Below, one piece after another: positions 42,863 through 51,130 of a DNA stretch of 64,000 bases. Every line of letters begins with the position of its first letter. The stretch's first letter is position 1. The notes beneath the pieces were generated by a model. It ran no database searches. It had not been told where the DNA came from and was given only the letters and a program-made list of their open reading frames with translations. The position numbers and the translations under genes were made by a program. The stretch comes from an uncultured Prevotella sp. (GTDB lineage Bacteria; Bacteroidota; Bacteroidia; Bacteroidales; Bacteroidaceae): positions 1 through 64,000 of the forward strand of contig ONQB01000009.1 in NCBI GenBank assembly GCA_900319905.1, in the 5' to 3' direction.

Positions 42863-43431
42863 AACATTACGCAATCACAGGTGGTATAGGCAGTGGCAAG
42901 AGCTTTGTCTGCTCATTGCTCAAAAGCAGGGGGATAGATGTCTATGACTGCGACGCTGCAGCCAAACGGCTCATGGCCTGCGACGAACAGTTGCAGGATC
43001 AGTTGCAACAACTGGTGGGCAAGGAGGTCTATCTGAATGGTGTGCTGCAGAAGCGCGTGCTGGCTGCGTATCTGTTGAAGTCGGAACATAACAAGCAAGC
43101 AGTTGATGAGGTGGTGCATCCTGCCGTAGCCGCAGACTTCCTGCGCAGCGATTACCAGTGGCTTGAGAGTGCCATTCTCTTCGATAGCGGCTTCAACCGG
43201 AGGGTGACTTTCGACTTCGTCGTCTGTGTGTCAGCTCCCGAGGAGGTGCGCGTCATGAGAGTGATGCAACGCGACGGCATCAGTCGTGAGAAAGCGTTGG
43301 AGTGGATTCACCGGCAGTGGAGACAAGAAAGAGTAGAGCAGTTGAGCGACTTCGTCATTGTTAACGATGGACGGCAAGACCTCGACGTGCAGGTGTCGGC
43401 GTTGCTCAGCGCGGCCGGGACCATTCAATGA
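42859..43431 (+). CDS. coaE: Dephospho-CoA kinase (CoaE)
   Basis: This 190-residue P-loop kinase catalyses the last step of coenzyme A synthesis. The Walker A GGIGSGKS lies at residues 8-15. DCDAAAKRL near 30-38, VHPAV (about 86-90) and the lid region with RQWRQERV follow. The ATGA overlap with the upstream YbbR gene shows coupling. The length is normal for the family. Confidence 0.94.
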   Translation: MKHYAITGGIGSGKSFVCSLLKSRGIDVYDCDAAAKRLMACDEQLQDQLQQLVGKEVYLNGVLQKRVLAAYLLKSEHNKQAVDEVVHPAVAADFLRSDYQWLESAILFDSGFNRRVTFDFVVCVSAPEEVRVMRVMQRDGISREKALEWIHRQWRQERVEQLSDFVIVNDGRQDLDVQVSALLSAAGTIQ

Positions 43432-43479
43432 AAACTATATTTATTATCAATACAGATTTAATTTAAATATCAAGAAACA

Positions 43480-43920
43480 ATGGAGACAATATTATCAATC
43501 GCCGGTAAGCCGGGACTTTATAAACTGGTTTCACGCGGCAAGCAGAATCTTATCGTTGAAGCTATTGATGAGACTCATCGTCGTCTTCCCGCTTTTGCAA
43601 CTGACCGTGTGACAAGTCTTGGAGACATTGCCATGTATACTGATGCAGAAGATATTGCATTGTGGGAGGTGCTGACAAAGGTCGGTGAGAAAGAAGACAG
43701 CAAGAAGGCTTCTATCAATTATAAGAAATGTTCATCGAAGGAACTTCGTGACTATTTTGCCGAGGTATTACCTAACTACGATCGTGACCGCGTGCACGAC
43801 AGCGATATCAAGAAGCTGCTGCAGTGGTACAACATCCTCGTGGAAAATGGCTACACCGACTTCAAGGCCGTACTGGCTCCCACAGAGGGCGACAACGTTG
43901 ACGACCGTAAGGAGGCATAA
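43480..43920 (+). CDS. DUF5606 family protein
   Basis: This 146-residue soluble protein begins ETILSIAGKPGLYKLVSRG, which matches the Bacteroidota-specific DUF5606 family. Conserved features are an SH3-like N-terminal half (KQNLIVEAIDETHRRLPAF) and a helical C-terminal half (SSKELRDYFAEVLPNYDRDR, DIKKLLQWYNILV). Function is unknown. It lies 48 bp after coaE, probably as the last gene of that operon, and is followed by a stem-loop terminator. The start at 43480 is clear. Confidence 0.9.
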   Translation: METILSIAGKPGLYKLVSRGKQNLIVEAIDETHRRLPAFATDRVTSLGDIAMYTDAEDIALWEVLTKVGEKEDSKKASINYKKCSSKELRDYFAEVLPNYDRDRVHDSDIKKLLQWYNILVENGYTDFKAVLAPTEGDNVDDRKEA

Positions 43921-43962
43921 AAATAGCTTAATAGTATTCAGTCAACGTCAATACACAAAAGA

Positions 43963-44010
43963 GGCTGTATTAGAAGTCCGGACTTCCAGACATCTGATAC
44001 AGCCTTTCTT
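43963..44010 (+). terminator. Terminator after the DUF5606 gene (GGCTGTA-type stem-loop)
   Basis: GGCTGTATTAGA pairs with TCTGATACAGCC (one G-U pair). An inner palindrome AAGTCCGGACTT can form a second helix, and TTTCTT follows. It is the same type as the stem-loops at 17484 and 61266. The tandem array begins immediately after it. Confidence 0.85.
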
Positions 44011-44245
44011 GTGTAAGACTTCCTTGTGTAAGCCTTCTTTGTGTAAGCCTTCCTTGTGTAAGTCTTCTTTGTGTAAGCCTTCCTTGTGTAAGTCTTCTTT
44101 GTGAAGCCTTCCTTGTGTAAGCCTTCCTTGTGTAAGTCTTCTTTGTGTAAGCCTTCCTTGTGTAAGCCTTCCTTGTGTAAGTCTTCTTTGTGTAAGCCTT
44201 CCTTGTGTGACTTTCTAGTGTGAGGTCTCTTTTGTGTGACCTTTC
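44011..44245. repeat. 15-bp tandem repeat array (13 clear units)
   Basis: Units of GTGTAAGCCTTCCTT alternate with GTGTAAGTCTTCTTT; there are thirteen in 44011-44204 (one is 14 bp), then degenerate copies up to about 44245. The array occupies the gap between the convergent DUF5606 gene and pyrH. No spacers and no coding signal are present. Confidence 0.95.
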
Positions 44246-44265
44246 TTGAGAGCTATGGCTGATGG

Positions 44266-44976
44266 CTATGGATGGACCAGTGTGCCTATCTCCTCACCAT
44301 CGATGACCTTCTTAAGGTTGCCCACCACATCCATGTTGAACACGTAGATAGGCAGGTTGTTGTCCTGACACATACAGATGGCTGTGAGGTCCATTACCTT
44401 CAGCCCGCGCTCCAGCACTTCATGGTAGCTGATGTCCTTAAACTTCTTTGCCGTCGGGTCTTTCTCTGGGTCTGCTGTGTAGACGCCGTCTACACGTGTG
44501 CCCTTGAGCATCACGTCGGCCTCAATCTCGATGCCGCGCAGCGACGAACCTGTGTCCGTAGTGAAATAAGGATTGCCAGTGCCTGCGGAGAAGATGCAGA
44601 CGTAGCCCTGCTCAAGTGCTTCTACAGCCTTGAACTTGCTGTAGAACTCACCAATAGGTTCCATACGAATGGCTGTCATCACCTTGGTCTTCACGCCAGC
44701 AGCTTCCAGCGCTGAACTCAGCGCAAGGGAGTTGATGACCGTGGCACACATGCCCATTTGGTCGCCTTTAACACGGTCGAATCCTTTCTGGGCCCCACTA
44801 AGACCACGGAAGATGTTTCCGCCACCGATCACGATGCCAATTTCCACACCCATGTCGTGGATGTCCTTGATTTGACGGGCGTAGTCGGAAAGGCGCTCTC
44901 CGTCAATGCCGTAACCTTGCTTGCCCATGAGGCTCTCGCCAGAGAGCTTCAATAGAATGCGTTTAAATCTTGCCAT
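44266..44976 (-). CDS. pyrH: UMP kinase (PyrH)
   Basis: This 236-residue cytoplasmic amino-acid-kinase-fold enzyme phosphorylates UMP to UDP. The N-terminal RILLKLSGESLMG, the GGGNIFRG loop (about 51-58), the MGMCATVINSLAL segment and the Asp/Thr-rich nucleotide loop (GNPYFTTDTGSSLR) are all present. It ends 20 bp from the 15-bp repeat array. birA lies upstream on the same strand, 99 bp away. Confidence 0.96.
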   Translation of the reverse strand: MARFKRILLKLSGESLMGKQGYGIDGERLSDYARQIKDIHDMGVEIGIVIGGGNIFRGLSGAQKGFDRVKGDQMGMCATVINSLALSSALEAAGVKTKVMTAIRMEPIGEFYSKFKAVEALEQGYVCIFSAGTGNPYFTTDTGSSLRGIEIEADVMLKGTRVDGVYTADPEKDPTAKKFKDISYHEVLERGLKVMDLTAICMCQDNNLPIYVFNMDVVGNLKKVIDGEEIGTLVHP

Positions 44977-45075
44977 AATAAACTCGATTTTTATAACTTG
45001 TATTGAGATTGTTGTTGTTGCTGATTTTGCTGATGGTGCCGGCCTTTCCGGTGCAAGAGAAGGCTGTCAATTGCC

Positions 45076-45876
45076 TTATTTGATGATGAACTCCACCTCC
45101 TTGAAAGCGTAGCTGCGGATGTGGTCACCGCGGTCGCGGAGGATGAGATGGCCGTCATCTTCAACTTCCACAATAGCTGCCTCGAATTCGCCCTCGCTGT
45201 CTCGATAAGGGAAGAAGCCATGACTGCGATAGAGGTAAGACATATACAGCGCAACGATATGCTCGTAATTGCCATTGCGGATGTCGGTCAGATAAGCGTC
45301 GAACCGCTTGACGATGTCGCGTAGCAGGGCAAGACGATCGGTATCGTGCCCGATGATCTGCCAGAGCGACACTGGATTGGGTGCGTCGCTGTGAAATGAT
45401 TGTTGGTTGACATCAACACCTGTGCCGATGATGCAGTCCTTGATATGACCTCCGCTTAAGGCTGTCTCAATGAGAGTGCCGCTGATCTTGTGGTCCTTCC
45501 AATAGATGTCGTTGGGCCATTTGATGGTGATATCAGGCGTGATGGCGCTCAGAGCATCGCGCAACGCCAAGGCAATAGCCTCGCTGATGATGAACTGACT
45601 CTGAATGGGTACCCATACCGGATGACAGAGAATGGAGAACAGCAGGTTCTTGCCTCGCTCGCTTTCCCATGTATTAGTACCCTGACCGCGTCCTCCGGTC
45701 TGGTAGTCGGTATAGGCTACGGTGAGACGAGGCTCCGGCTCAACACCGTCGAGCGTAGCCAACAGCGATTTCACGTAATCGTTGGTAGAATTGGTCTCGT
45801 CCAATTCAATATAATGCACGTCCTTCTGCGGCTTTGAGAACTTGTCAAGCAGAGAACGAACAGAAAACTTTGACAT
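45076..45876 (-). CDS. birA: Biotin-[acetyl-CoA-carboxylase] ligase (BirA, no HTH domain)
   Basis: This 266-residue biotin protein ligase attaches biotin to carrier domains. TNSTNDYV starts the catalytic core, the biotinyl-AMP loop reads GRGQGTNTW (about 62-70, in place of the E. coli GRGRRGR) and KWPNDIYW lies near 119-126. The N-terminal winged helix of E. coli BirA is absent, so it should be an enzyme only and not a repressor. A -7 box TATATTTG lies at 45928-45935. It is divergent from tadA. Confidence 0.92.
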   Translation of the reverse strand: MSKFSVRSLLDKFSKPQKDVHYIELDETNSTNDYVKSLLATLDGVEPEPRLTVAYTDYQTGGRGQGTNTWESERGKNLLFSILCHPVWVPIQSQFIISEAIALALRDALSAITPDITIKWPNDIYWKDHKISGTLIETALSGGHIKDCIIGTGVDVNQQSFHSDAPNPVSLWQIIGHDTDRLALLRDIVKRFDAYLTDIRNGNYEHIVALYMSYLYRSHGFFPYRDSEGEFEAAIVEVEDDGHLILRDRGDHIRSYAFKEVEFIIK

Positions 45877-45927
45877 AGTTATTGAGTTGTTTCTTTATTG
45901 AAGAAGCGCTTTCACGCTATTCCCCTG

Positions 45928-45935
45928 CAAATATA
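45928..45935 (-). promoter_or_regulatory. Putative -7 box of birA
   Basis: Minus-strand TATATTTG matches TAnnTTTG, 51 bp before the birA start. No -33 box was found. Confidence 0.5.
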
Positions 45936-45979
45936 CGTTTTTTCTTTTAATTGAGGCACACGATACGGCAAATATTGTC

Positions 45980-45987
45980 TACCTTTG
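45980..45987 (+). promoter_or_regulatory. Putative -7 box of tadA
   Basis: TACCTTTG matches TAnnTTTG, 36 bp before the tadA start. The -33 region is not convincing. Confidence 0.5.
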
Positions 45988-46023
45988 TCAGAGCATTTTT
46001 TATGAATCAAATAAATCTGCTGT

Positions 46024-46476
46024 ATGATAGACGAACAGACAGACCGCGACGAGCGGTTTATGCGGCTGGCGCTTGCCGAGGCCACGGCGGCATATGATGA
46101 GGGTGAGATACCCGTTGGCGCGGTTATTGTGAGCCACGGTGTGGTAATTGCACGTGCGCACAATCAGACGGAAATCCTTCACGACGTGACGGCCCATGCC
46201 GAGATGTTGGCCATTACGGCGGCGGCCGACCGACTGGGCGGCAAGTATCTCACAGACTGCACGCTTTATGTCACCGTGGAGCCTTGTGTGATGTGTGCGG
46301 GTGCCATCGGGTGGGCGCAGTTGAGCCGTGTGGTCTATGGTGCTGATGATGAGAAGCGGGGCTACAGCCGTTTTGCCCCACAGGCGCTTCACCCGAAGGC
46401 TACGGTGACCACGCATTTGCTGGAGGAAGACTGCCGCAAGCTGATGCAGTCGTTCTTCAAGAACAGACGGAAGTAA
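46024..46476 (+). CDS. tadA: tRNA-specific adenosine deaminase (TadA)
   Basis: This 150-residue zinc deaminase converts A34 to inosine in tRNA-Arg(ACG). Zinc ligands and the proton shuttle are H58-A-E60 (TAHAEM) and C88/C91 in EPCVMC. Motifs for tRNA binding (HNQTE near 46-50) and the C-terminal helix with FFKNRRK also fit. It is a single gene divergent from birA and convergent with the outer-membrane protein gene that ends 33 bp away. Confidence 0.93.
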   Translation: MIDEQTDRDERFMRLALAEATAAYDEGEIPVGAVIVSHGVVIARAHNQTEILHDVTAHAEMLAITAAADRLGGKYLTDCTLYVTVEPCVMCAGAIGWAQLSRVVYGADDEKRGYSRFAPQALHPKATVTTHLLEEDCRKLMQSFFKNRRK

Positions 46477-46509
46477 TATGGACAGACTGCTGCGTGCTTC
46501 GCGCAATGT

Positions 46510-47187
46510 TTAGAACGTATAGGCGATGCCCATATTGATGGCAATGAACACCAGTGACGGTTCGAACATGTATTCTGGATCGTGATATGACCGTAGCTTG
46601 CCGTCTTCGCCAATATAATATTGAGTATCCGAGGGTATGAGCTGGTAGTTGGGATTGCTGCCCCATCGGCCGGTAAGTATGTCGGCATGCATTTGCAGGC
46701 TTAGGTGACGGCTCAGCGCAAACTCGTAGCCAAAGTCAAAGTCGGTAGCGAAATAGCCGTGGTTGAAGGCAATCTGTCGTCTTTGCTTGTTCTTAACACG
46801 GTCGGCGTAGTGTAAGTAGCCAGGGGTAATGGTGAGAAACAATGCTTGTTGGTCATCGTTCATCAAATAACGGAACTTAAAGTCTGGTCCCACAAAATGA
46901 CAACGCAACAGATCGTGGCCAGAGTGGCTGCCAAGGAATTTATAGCTCAGTCCGATGGCTACGGGTGAGGAGATTTGGTAATGATAAGCTGCGTTGCCGA
47001 AAAAAATAGAGGTCATGTTGTGCTCGCTTGTGAAGCTGTTCTTGCCTTTTGCAGCCAGTCCAATGCCACCACTGAGCGTCACATCGCTACCGCCGGTGGG
47101 TGTAAGCGTGACTGCTTGTTGAACTTGGCCGAAAGCATTTTGGCAACAGAAAAGGAAGGCGATATTTGCCATTCGTTTCCATTTCAT
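46510..47187 (-). CDS. Predicted small outer-membrane beta-barrel protein, unknown function
   Basis: This 225-residue protein has a signal peptide (about 1-20, ending NAFGQ) and alternating hydrophobic strands ending in the aromatic terminus GIAYTF. Both features are typical of an outer-membrane barrel of eight to ten strands. I do not recognise the family. It lies 66 bp downstream of the LptD-like gene on the same strand and may be co-transcribed with it. A role in envelope biogenesis is only suggested by position. Confidence 0.7.
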   Translation of the reverse strand: MKWKRMANIAFLFCCQNAFGQVQQAVTLTPTGGSDVTLSGGIGLAAKGKNSFTSEHNMTSIFFGNAAYHYQISSPVAIGLSYKFLGSHSGHDLLRCHFVGPDFKFRYLMNDDQQALFLTITPGYLHYADRVKNKQRRQIAFNHGYFATDFDFGYEFALSRHLSLQMHADILTGRWGSNPNYQLIPSDTQYYIGEDGKLRSYHDPEYMFEPSLVFIAINMGIAYTF

Positions 47188-47253
47188 CGTTCTAACATTT
47201 TTTATAAGGTTATCCCCATCTCCATGAAAGGTCAGATCTGATGAGCTTTCTTA

Positions 47254-50094
47254 TCAATACCACTGCACGGCATTGCTGTATCCACTGCGCTTGTCGTATT
47301 TCAATGCATCGGTAAGTGTGGATGCGTTGCAGCGGAATGTGAAGTTATAGCTTGTATACGGTGCCAGCACCATCGAGCAACTCATGTTGAAGCAGTGCAG
47401 GTCGCGCTGAAGCGATGCCGTAGTCATGGATACTTTATGGTTTTCGAAGTCGTAGCCGCTGGAGAATGAGATGTTCCAACCGTCGCTGATGCGCACGTTG
47501 CCACTGACGTTGAGTGTCTGCGTGAACTTGTAGGGGTAGCGCATCGTCTTGTAGTTGAACTTGTTAATATCTGTGTTCTCACGCATGGTGATGCCATAGC
47601 CAAAGGTAAGCGACCATGGCATGGAGAAAGCCATGTAGCCGTCCTCGTCGGTATCGGCCTTTCCGCTGTCCTTTTTCTTGGCGCCACGCTGGGCTTCTAT
47701 CATCGTGTCGTCGACATTGCTTTCGATGTCGGTGTCTATGCCTTCGTCATCGTTGTTGTTTTTCTTCTTGTTGCTTTTCTTGCTGTCGTCATCGCCCCCG
47801 CCAAACAATTTCTTGATTTTTTCCGGAGTCAGCGTGTAAGACACGTTCTGCGACATACCTTGGAAGCGTCCCCATTTGCCCATTCCCCAATAGGTGTGGT
47901 TGCCTACGTAAGGCCGTCCGTTGTCGTCGAGATCGTAGGCATAAGAGGCGAAGACCGCGTTGAGGTTGAACGTATAGTTCTTCCACCACTTCAGACGCAG
48001 CCTCATGGAGAGGTCGCTCAGCGGGTGGTAGTCGGTGGCCATGTTGTAGGACATCGAGAAGCCCAACTCGTCAATGAGGCTGATCTTCTTGTAACCCACA
48101 GAGTCGTCATCGCTCTTTATTTTCATCTCGATATTGTTGGACACATCCCATGAGATGCTTCCCGTCTTGCCTTTTCCTGGTACGCCGTACAGGCTGTTAG
48201 CGTAAGGAGAGTATTGTACGAGATCAGCATCCGTGCGCTGGTAGGTCTCGTAATAACCGTAGCGTGACGCGCCGAAGTCGGGCGCATAGCTGAAGGATAT
48301 CTGGGGAGTGATGACATGACGTATGGCTATGATCTTGTCTCCGAAGATTTTGCGATTGGGCACGAAGAATCCATATAGCTTGGTGTTGGCCGACATGGAC
48401 ATGCTCCAGTTGTAGACGTTGTGGAATCCATACACTGTGTCAAGTACCTCCCGCTGGTTGGCAGTGTCCCATGAGCGCATGATTTTGTTGGTGTACATAC
48501 GGTCGGTAAAGTCAAACTGCGGTGTGAGGTTGATATACTTCAGTACAGTGAAGTTGCCGCTGATAGGAATGCGGTGTTGCATGCCGTTTCTCCAGTCCTT
48601 GATGATGTTGGAGTGCATGAGCTGGTCTTCCTTGGTAGAGATGGAGTTGCTGAGCTGGCCGGTGTAGCTCATGGAAATTTTCTCGTACCATCTTTCCTTT
48701 CCCACTTGGTTCTTGCGGCGGAAGGGATAGAAGCGGGAGATACTGATGTTCAGGTCGGGCAGCGTCATGGCGATGCTCGAATCACGCATGTTCTGACTCA
48801 GGTTGGCTGTCGAGCTGAGCGACAATCCAATGCTGGAGAACGTCGTACTCCAGCTGACAGAAGAGGTACGTGTCGACTGTGTGAGCGTTTGCGGGGTGTA
48901 CATGCTTGTCAGGTTATTGCGCTCATAGCTTGAGGTGGCAAAGTTCACGCTGGCCGAGAGAGAGCTGAAAGGATTGGCCTTGCTGTCCTGACGGTGGCTC
49001 CACTGTACCTTGAAGCTGGTCTGGCGGGCATAGTCGGGCATGCCCTTGTCACCGGTACGTGTGTCTTGGAAACTGAAGTAGAAAGAGCCGTTGTATTTGT
49101 ATCGTTTCCGATAGTTGCTGGCAGCAGAGAATCCCCACGAGCCTTTTGTGTAAATCTCGCCAAGAAGCTTGAGGTCTACTTTGTCGCTGAGGGCAAAGTA
49201 GTAGCCGCCGTCACGGAGATAGAAGCCGCGTGAGTTCTCATCGCCATAAGTAGGCATGATGAAACCCGAGGAGTAGCTCTTTGTGAAGGGGAAGAAACCA
49301 TAGGGAATGGCAAAGGGCAGGGGAACGTCGGCCACCACAAGGTAGGCAGGACCGAACACAACGTCTTTGCCTGGCCGTACCTTTGCACGCGATAGCGCTA
49401 TGTAGAAATCAGGGTGCTCTTTGTCGCAAGTGGTGTAGCGGCCGTGGGCCAGATATACGTCTCCATTGTCGTTGCGCTTACTGATCTTGCTGCGCAGGAA
49501 ACCGTCCTGCTGCTCTGTATAAGCGTTTTGCACCAGTCCCTTCTTAGTCTTGAAGTTAAAGGCGATGGTATCGGTGTCATAGGTGTCCGATCCCATTTGG
49601 AAAACGGGACGGCCCTTTATGCCGGTCTTTTCGGTGGAGTCAATTGAACCTGTAGCGTGCACCATGCTACTGTCAAGATTCATGTGTATCTTGTCACTCT
49701 TGAGGTCCATGTTCTCATACTTGACTTCTGAAGAACCATAGAGGCGTGCTGTGCGTGAGCTGGCATCATAGACCAGTGAGTCGTTGGCGGTATAGTTGAC
49801 GGGTGCGTCGATGCCGTTTTTCTTCTGTCGGTTGAGGGAGTCGAGGTGGATAGAGTCGTCCACAGCCTTGTTGTGATGGTAGATGGCAAGCTGTAGCGAA
49901 TCCATTGCAGTGGTGTCGACGGCGGCATCGTCGTCTTTGAGGTTGTCGGATTGTAAGGAGTCTTTAGCGTCATTCAGTGCCAGGCTGTCTTTCACAGGCA
50001 CGCGGTGCTTCTTCCGCGGAAGAAGCACGTTACTATCGGCCCATGCCATGATGACCGCACAAAGAAACAATATGATGAATGATTTTGCTTTCAT
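47254..50094 (-). CDS. lptD: LptD/OstA-like outer-membrane LPS-assembly protein
   Basis: This outer-membrane protein has 946 residues. A signal peptide (about 1-20, MAWA) precedes a Ser/Asp-rich linker and an OstA/LptA-like beta-jellyroll (about 100-220, ARLYGSSEVKYENMDL, HARYTT-like GRYTTCDKEH). A large LptD-type barrel follows. It should insert LPS into the outer leaflet as the Bacteroidota version of LptD. A charged low-complexity insert (about 775-830, DDDSKKSNKKKNNNDDEG) interrupts the barrel between predicted strands and probably forms a long loop. The ATG at 50094 is preferred because the -7 box TAATTTTG (50111-50118) lies too close to the alternative ATGs upstream. Confidence 0.87.
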   Translation of the reverse strand: MKAKSFIILFLCAVIMAWADSNVLLPRKKHRVPVKDSLALNDAKDSLQSDNLKDDDAAVDTTAMDSLQLAIYHHNKAVDDSIHLDSLNRQKKNGIDAPVNYTANDSLVYDASSRTARLYGSSEVKYENMDLKSDKIHMNLDSSMVHATGSIDSTEKTGIKGRPVFQMGSDTYDTDTIAFNFKTKKGLVQNAYTEQQDGFLRSKISKRNDNGDVYLAHGRYTTCDKEHPDFYIALSRAKVRPGKDVVFGPAYLVVADVPLPFAIPYGFFPFTKSYSSGFIMPTYGDENSRGFYLRDGGYYFALSDKVDLKLLGEIYTKGSWGFSAASNYRKRYKYNGSFYFSFQDTRTGDKGMPDYARQTSFKVQWSHRQDSKANPFSSLSASVNFATSSYERNNLTSMYTPQTLTQSTRTSSVSWSTTFSSIGLSLSSTANLSQNMRDSSIAMTLPDLNISISRFYPFRRKNQVGKERWYEKISMSYTGQLSNSISTKEDQLMHSNIIKDWRNGMQHRIPISGNFTVLKYINLTPQFDFTDRMYTNKIMRSWDTANQREVLDTVYGFHNVYNWSMSMSANTKLYGFFVPNRKIFGDKIIAIRHVITPQISFSYAPDFGASRYGYYETYQRTDADLVQYSPYANSLYGVPGKGKTGSISWDVSNNIEMKIKSDDDSVGYKKISLIDELGFSMSYNMATDYHPLSDLSMRLRLKWWKNYTFNLNAVFASYAYDLDDNGRPYVGNHTYWGMGKWGRFQGMSQNVSYTLTPEKIKKLFGGGDDDSKKSNKKKNNNDDEGIDTDIESNVDDTMIEAQRGAKKKDSGKADTDEDGYMAFSMPWSLTFGYGITMRENTDINKFNYKTMRYPYKFTQTLNVSGNVRISDGWNISFSSGYDFENHKVSMTTASLQRDLHCFNMSCSMVLAPYTSYNFTFRCNASTLTDALKYDKRSGYSNAVQWY

Positions 50095-50110
50095 AACGCT
50101 CATAGACATG

Positions 50111-50118
50111 CAAAATTA
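50111..50118 (-). promoter_or_regulatory. Putative -7 box of lptD
   Basis: Minus-strand TAATTTTG matches TAnnTTTG, 16 bp before the chosen lptD start. The implied transcription start falls after the ATGs at 50101-50109. Confidence 0.5.
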
Positions 50119-50299
50119 CTCAATCTATGTCGAACAATGGCTTCTTTTCTCAATTTTAACTATTAATTTTCAGCTAAACAGCAAACAATAAGCATGGGAA
50201 TGGCGTTGTTGTATTATCAGTGCGGCGATATGATCCGTGAAGACAGGTTGGGCCGTAGTACGTTTTCTGTATTAAAAAATGCAAAACATCAGGCAATTT

Positions 50300-50331
50300 C
50301 TTGCTCTGATTGGAATAAATGTTTATTTTTG
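50300..50331 (+). promoter_or_regulatory. Promoter of rsmI
   Basis: CTTG (50300-50303), a 20-bp spacer and TATTTTTG (50324-50331) lie 8 bp before the rsmI ATG. The short leader also argues against the longer frame that begins at 50319. Confidence 0.6.
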
Positions 50332-50339
50332 TTGCAACT

Positions 50340-51116
50340 ATGGGTATACTATATTTAGTTCCCACGCCTGTGGGAAACATGGAAGATATAACGTTGCGTG
50401 CGCTGCGTATTCTGAAGGAGGCCGACCTGGTGCTTGCAGAAGACACCCGCACCTCTGGCATTCTGCTGAAGCATTACGACATTAAATGTCATTTGATGGC
50501 GCACCATAAGTTCAATGAACATGGCACGACATCGGGCATTGTCGACAGGCTGAAGGCCGGTCAGGTCATTGCGCTGATCAGTGATGCCGGTACTCCTGGC
50601 ATCAGTGATCCGGGGTTCTTTGTGGCGCGTGAGGCCGCCAAGGAGGGCATAACGGTGCAGACCTTGCCGGGAGCGACGGCATGCATTCCGGCCATCGTGT
50701 CGTCGGGACTGCCTTGTGACCGCTTCTGTTTCGAAGGCTTCCTGCCTCAGAAGAAGGGCAGGAAGACTCACCTGGAGAGTCTTCGTGACGAGACACGTAC
50801 GATGATCTTCTATGAGTCGCCTTATCGCGTCCTGAAAACACTGCAGCAGATGCGCGAGGTGTTTGGTGGTGACCGTCAGGTGAGCGTGGCACGCGAGATC
50901 AGCAAGGTGCATGAGGAACACGTGAGAGGATCGCTGGACGAGGCCATTCAGCATTTCGAGGAGACTGAGCCGCGTGGCGAGTTTGTCATCGTTGTGGCTG
51001 GAAAAGAAAAGGAAAAGACAGCCGGCAAGCTAGGTAACAAATTGAGAGACCAACGGAATGTGACTGGTGGCGAGGAGGCTGACAAAACTGCCGATGCAGA
51101 CAACGCTGATAACTAA
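50340..51116 (+). CDS. rsmI: 16S rRNA (cytidine1402-2'-O)-methyltransferase (RsmI)
   Basis: This 258-residue SAM-dependent tetrapyrrole-methylase-fold enzyme modifies C1402 in the decoding centre. LVPTPVGNMEDIT begins the protein; AEDTRTSGILLKHY (about 33-46), LISDAGTPGISDPG (about 77-90) and the FYESPYRVLKTL motif (about 155-166) are diagnostic. The C-terminal tail (GGEEADKTADADNADN) is an acidic extension. The next gene starts 14 bp downstream. Confidence 0.95.
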   Translation: MGILYLVPTPVGNMEDITLRALRILKEADLVLAEDTRTSGILLKHYDIKCHLMAHHKFNEHGTTSGIVDRLKAGQVIALISDAGTPGISDPGFFVAREAAKEGITVQTLPGATACIPAIVSSGLPCDRFCFEGFLPQKKGRKTHLESLRDETRTMIFYESPYRVLKTLQQMREVFGGDRQVSVAREISKVHEEHVRGSLDEAIQHFEETEPRGEFVIVVAGKEKEKTAGKLGNKLRDQRNVTGGEEADKTADADNADN

Positions 51117-51130
51117 ATGAAGGGTAATGT

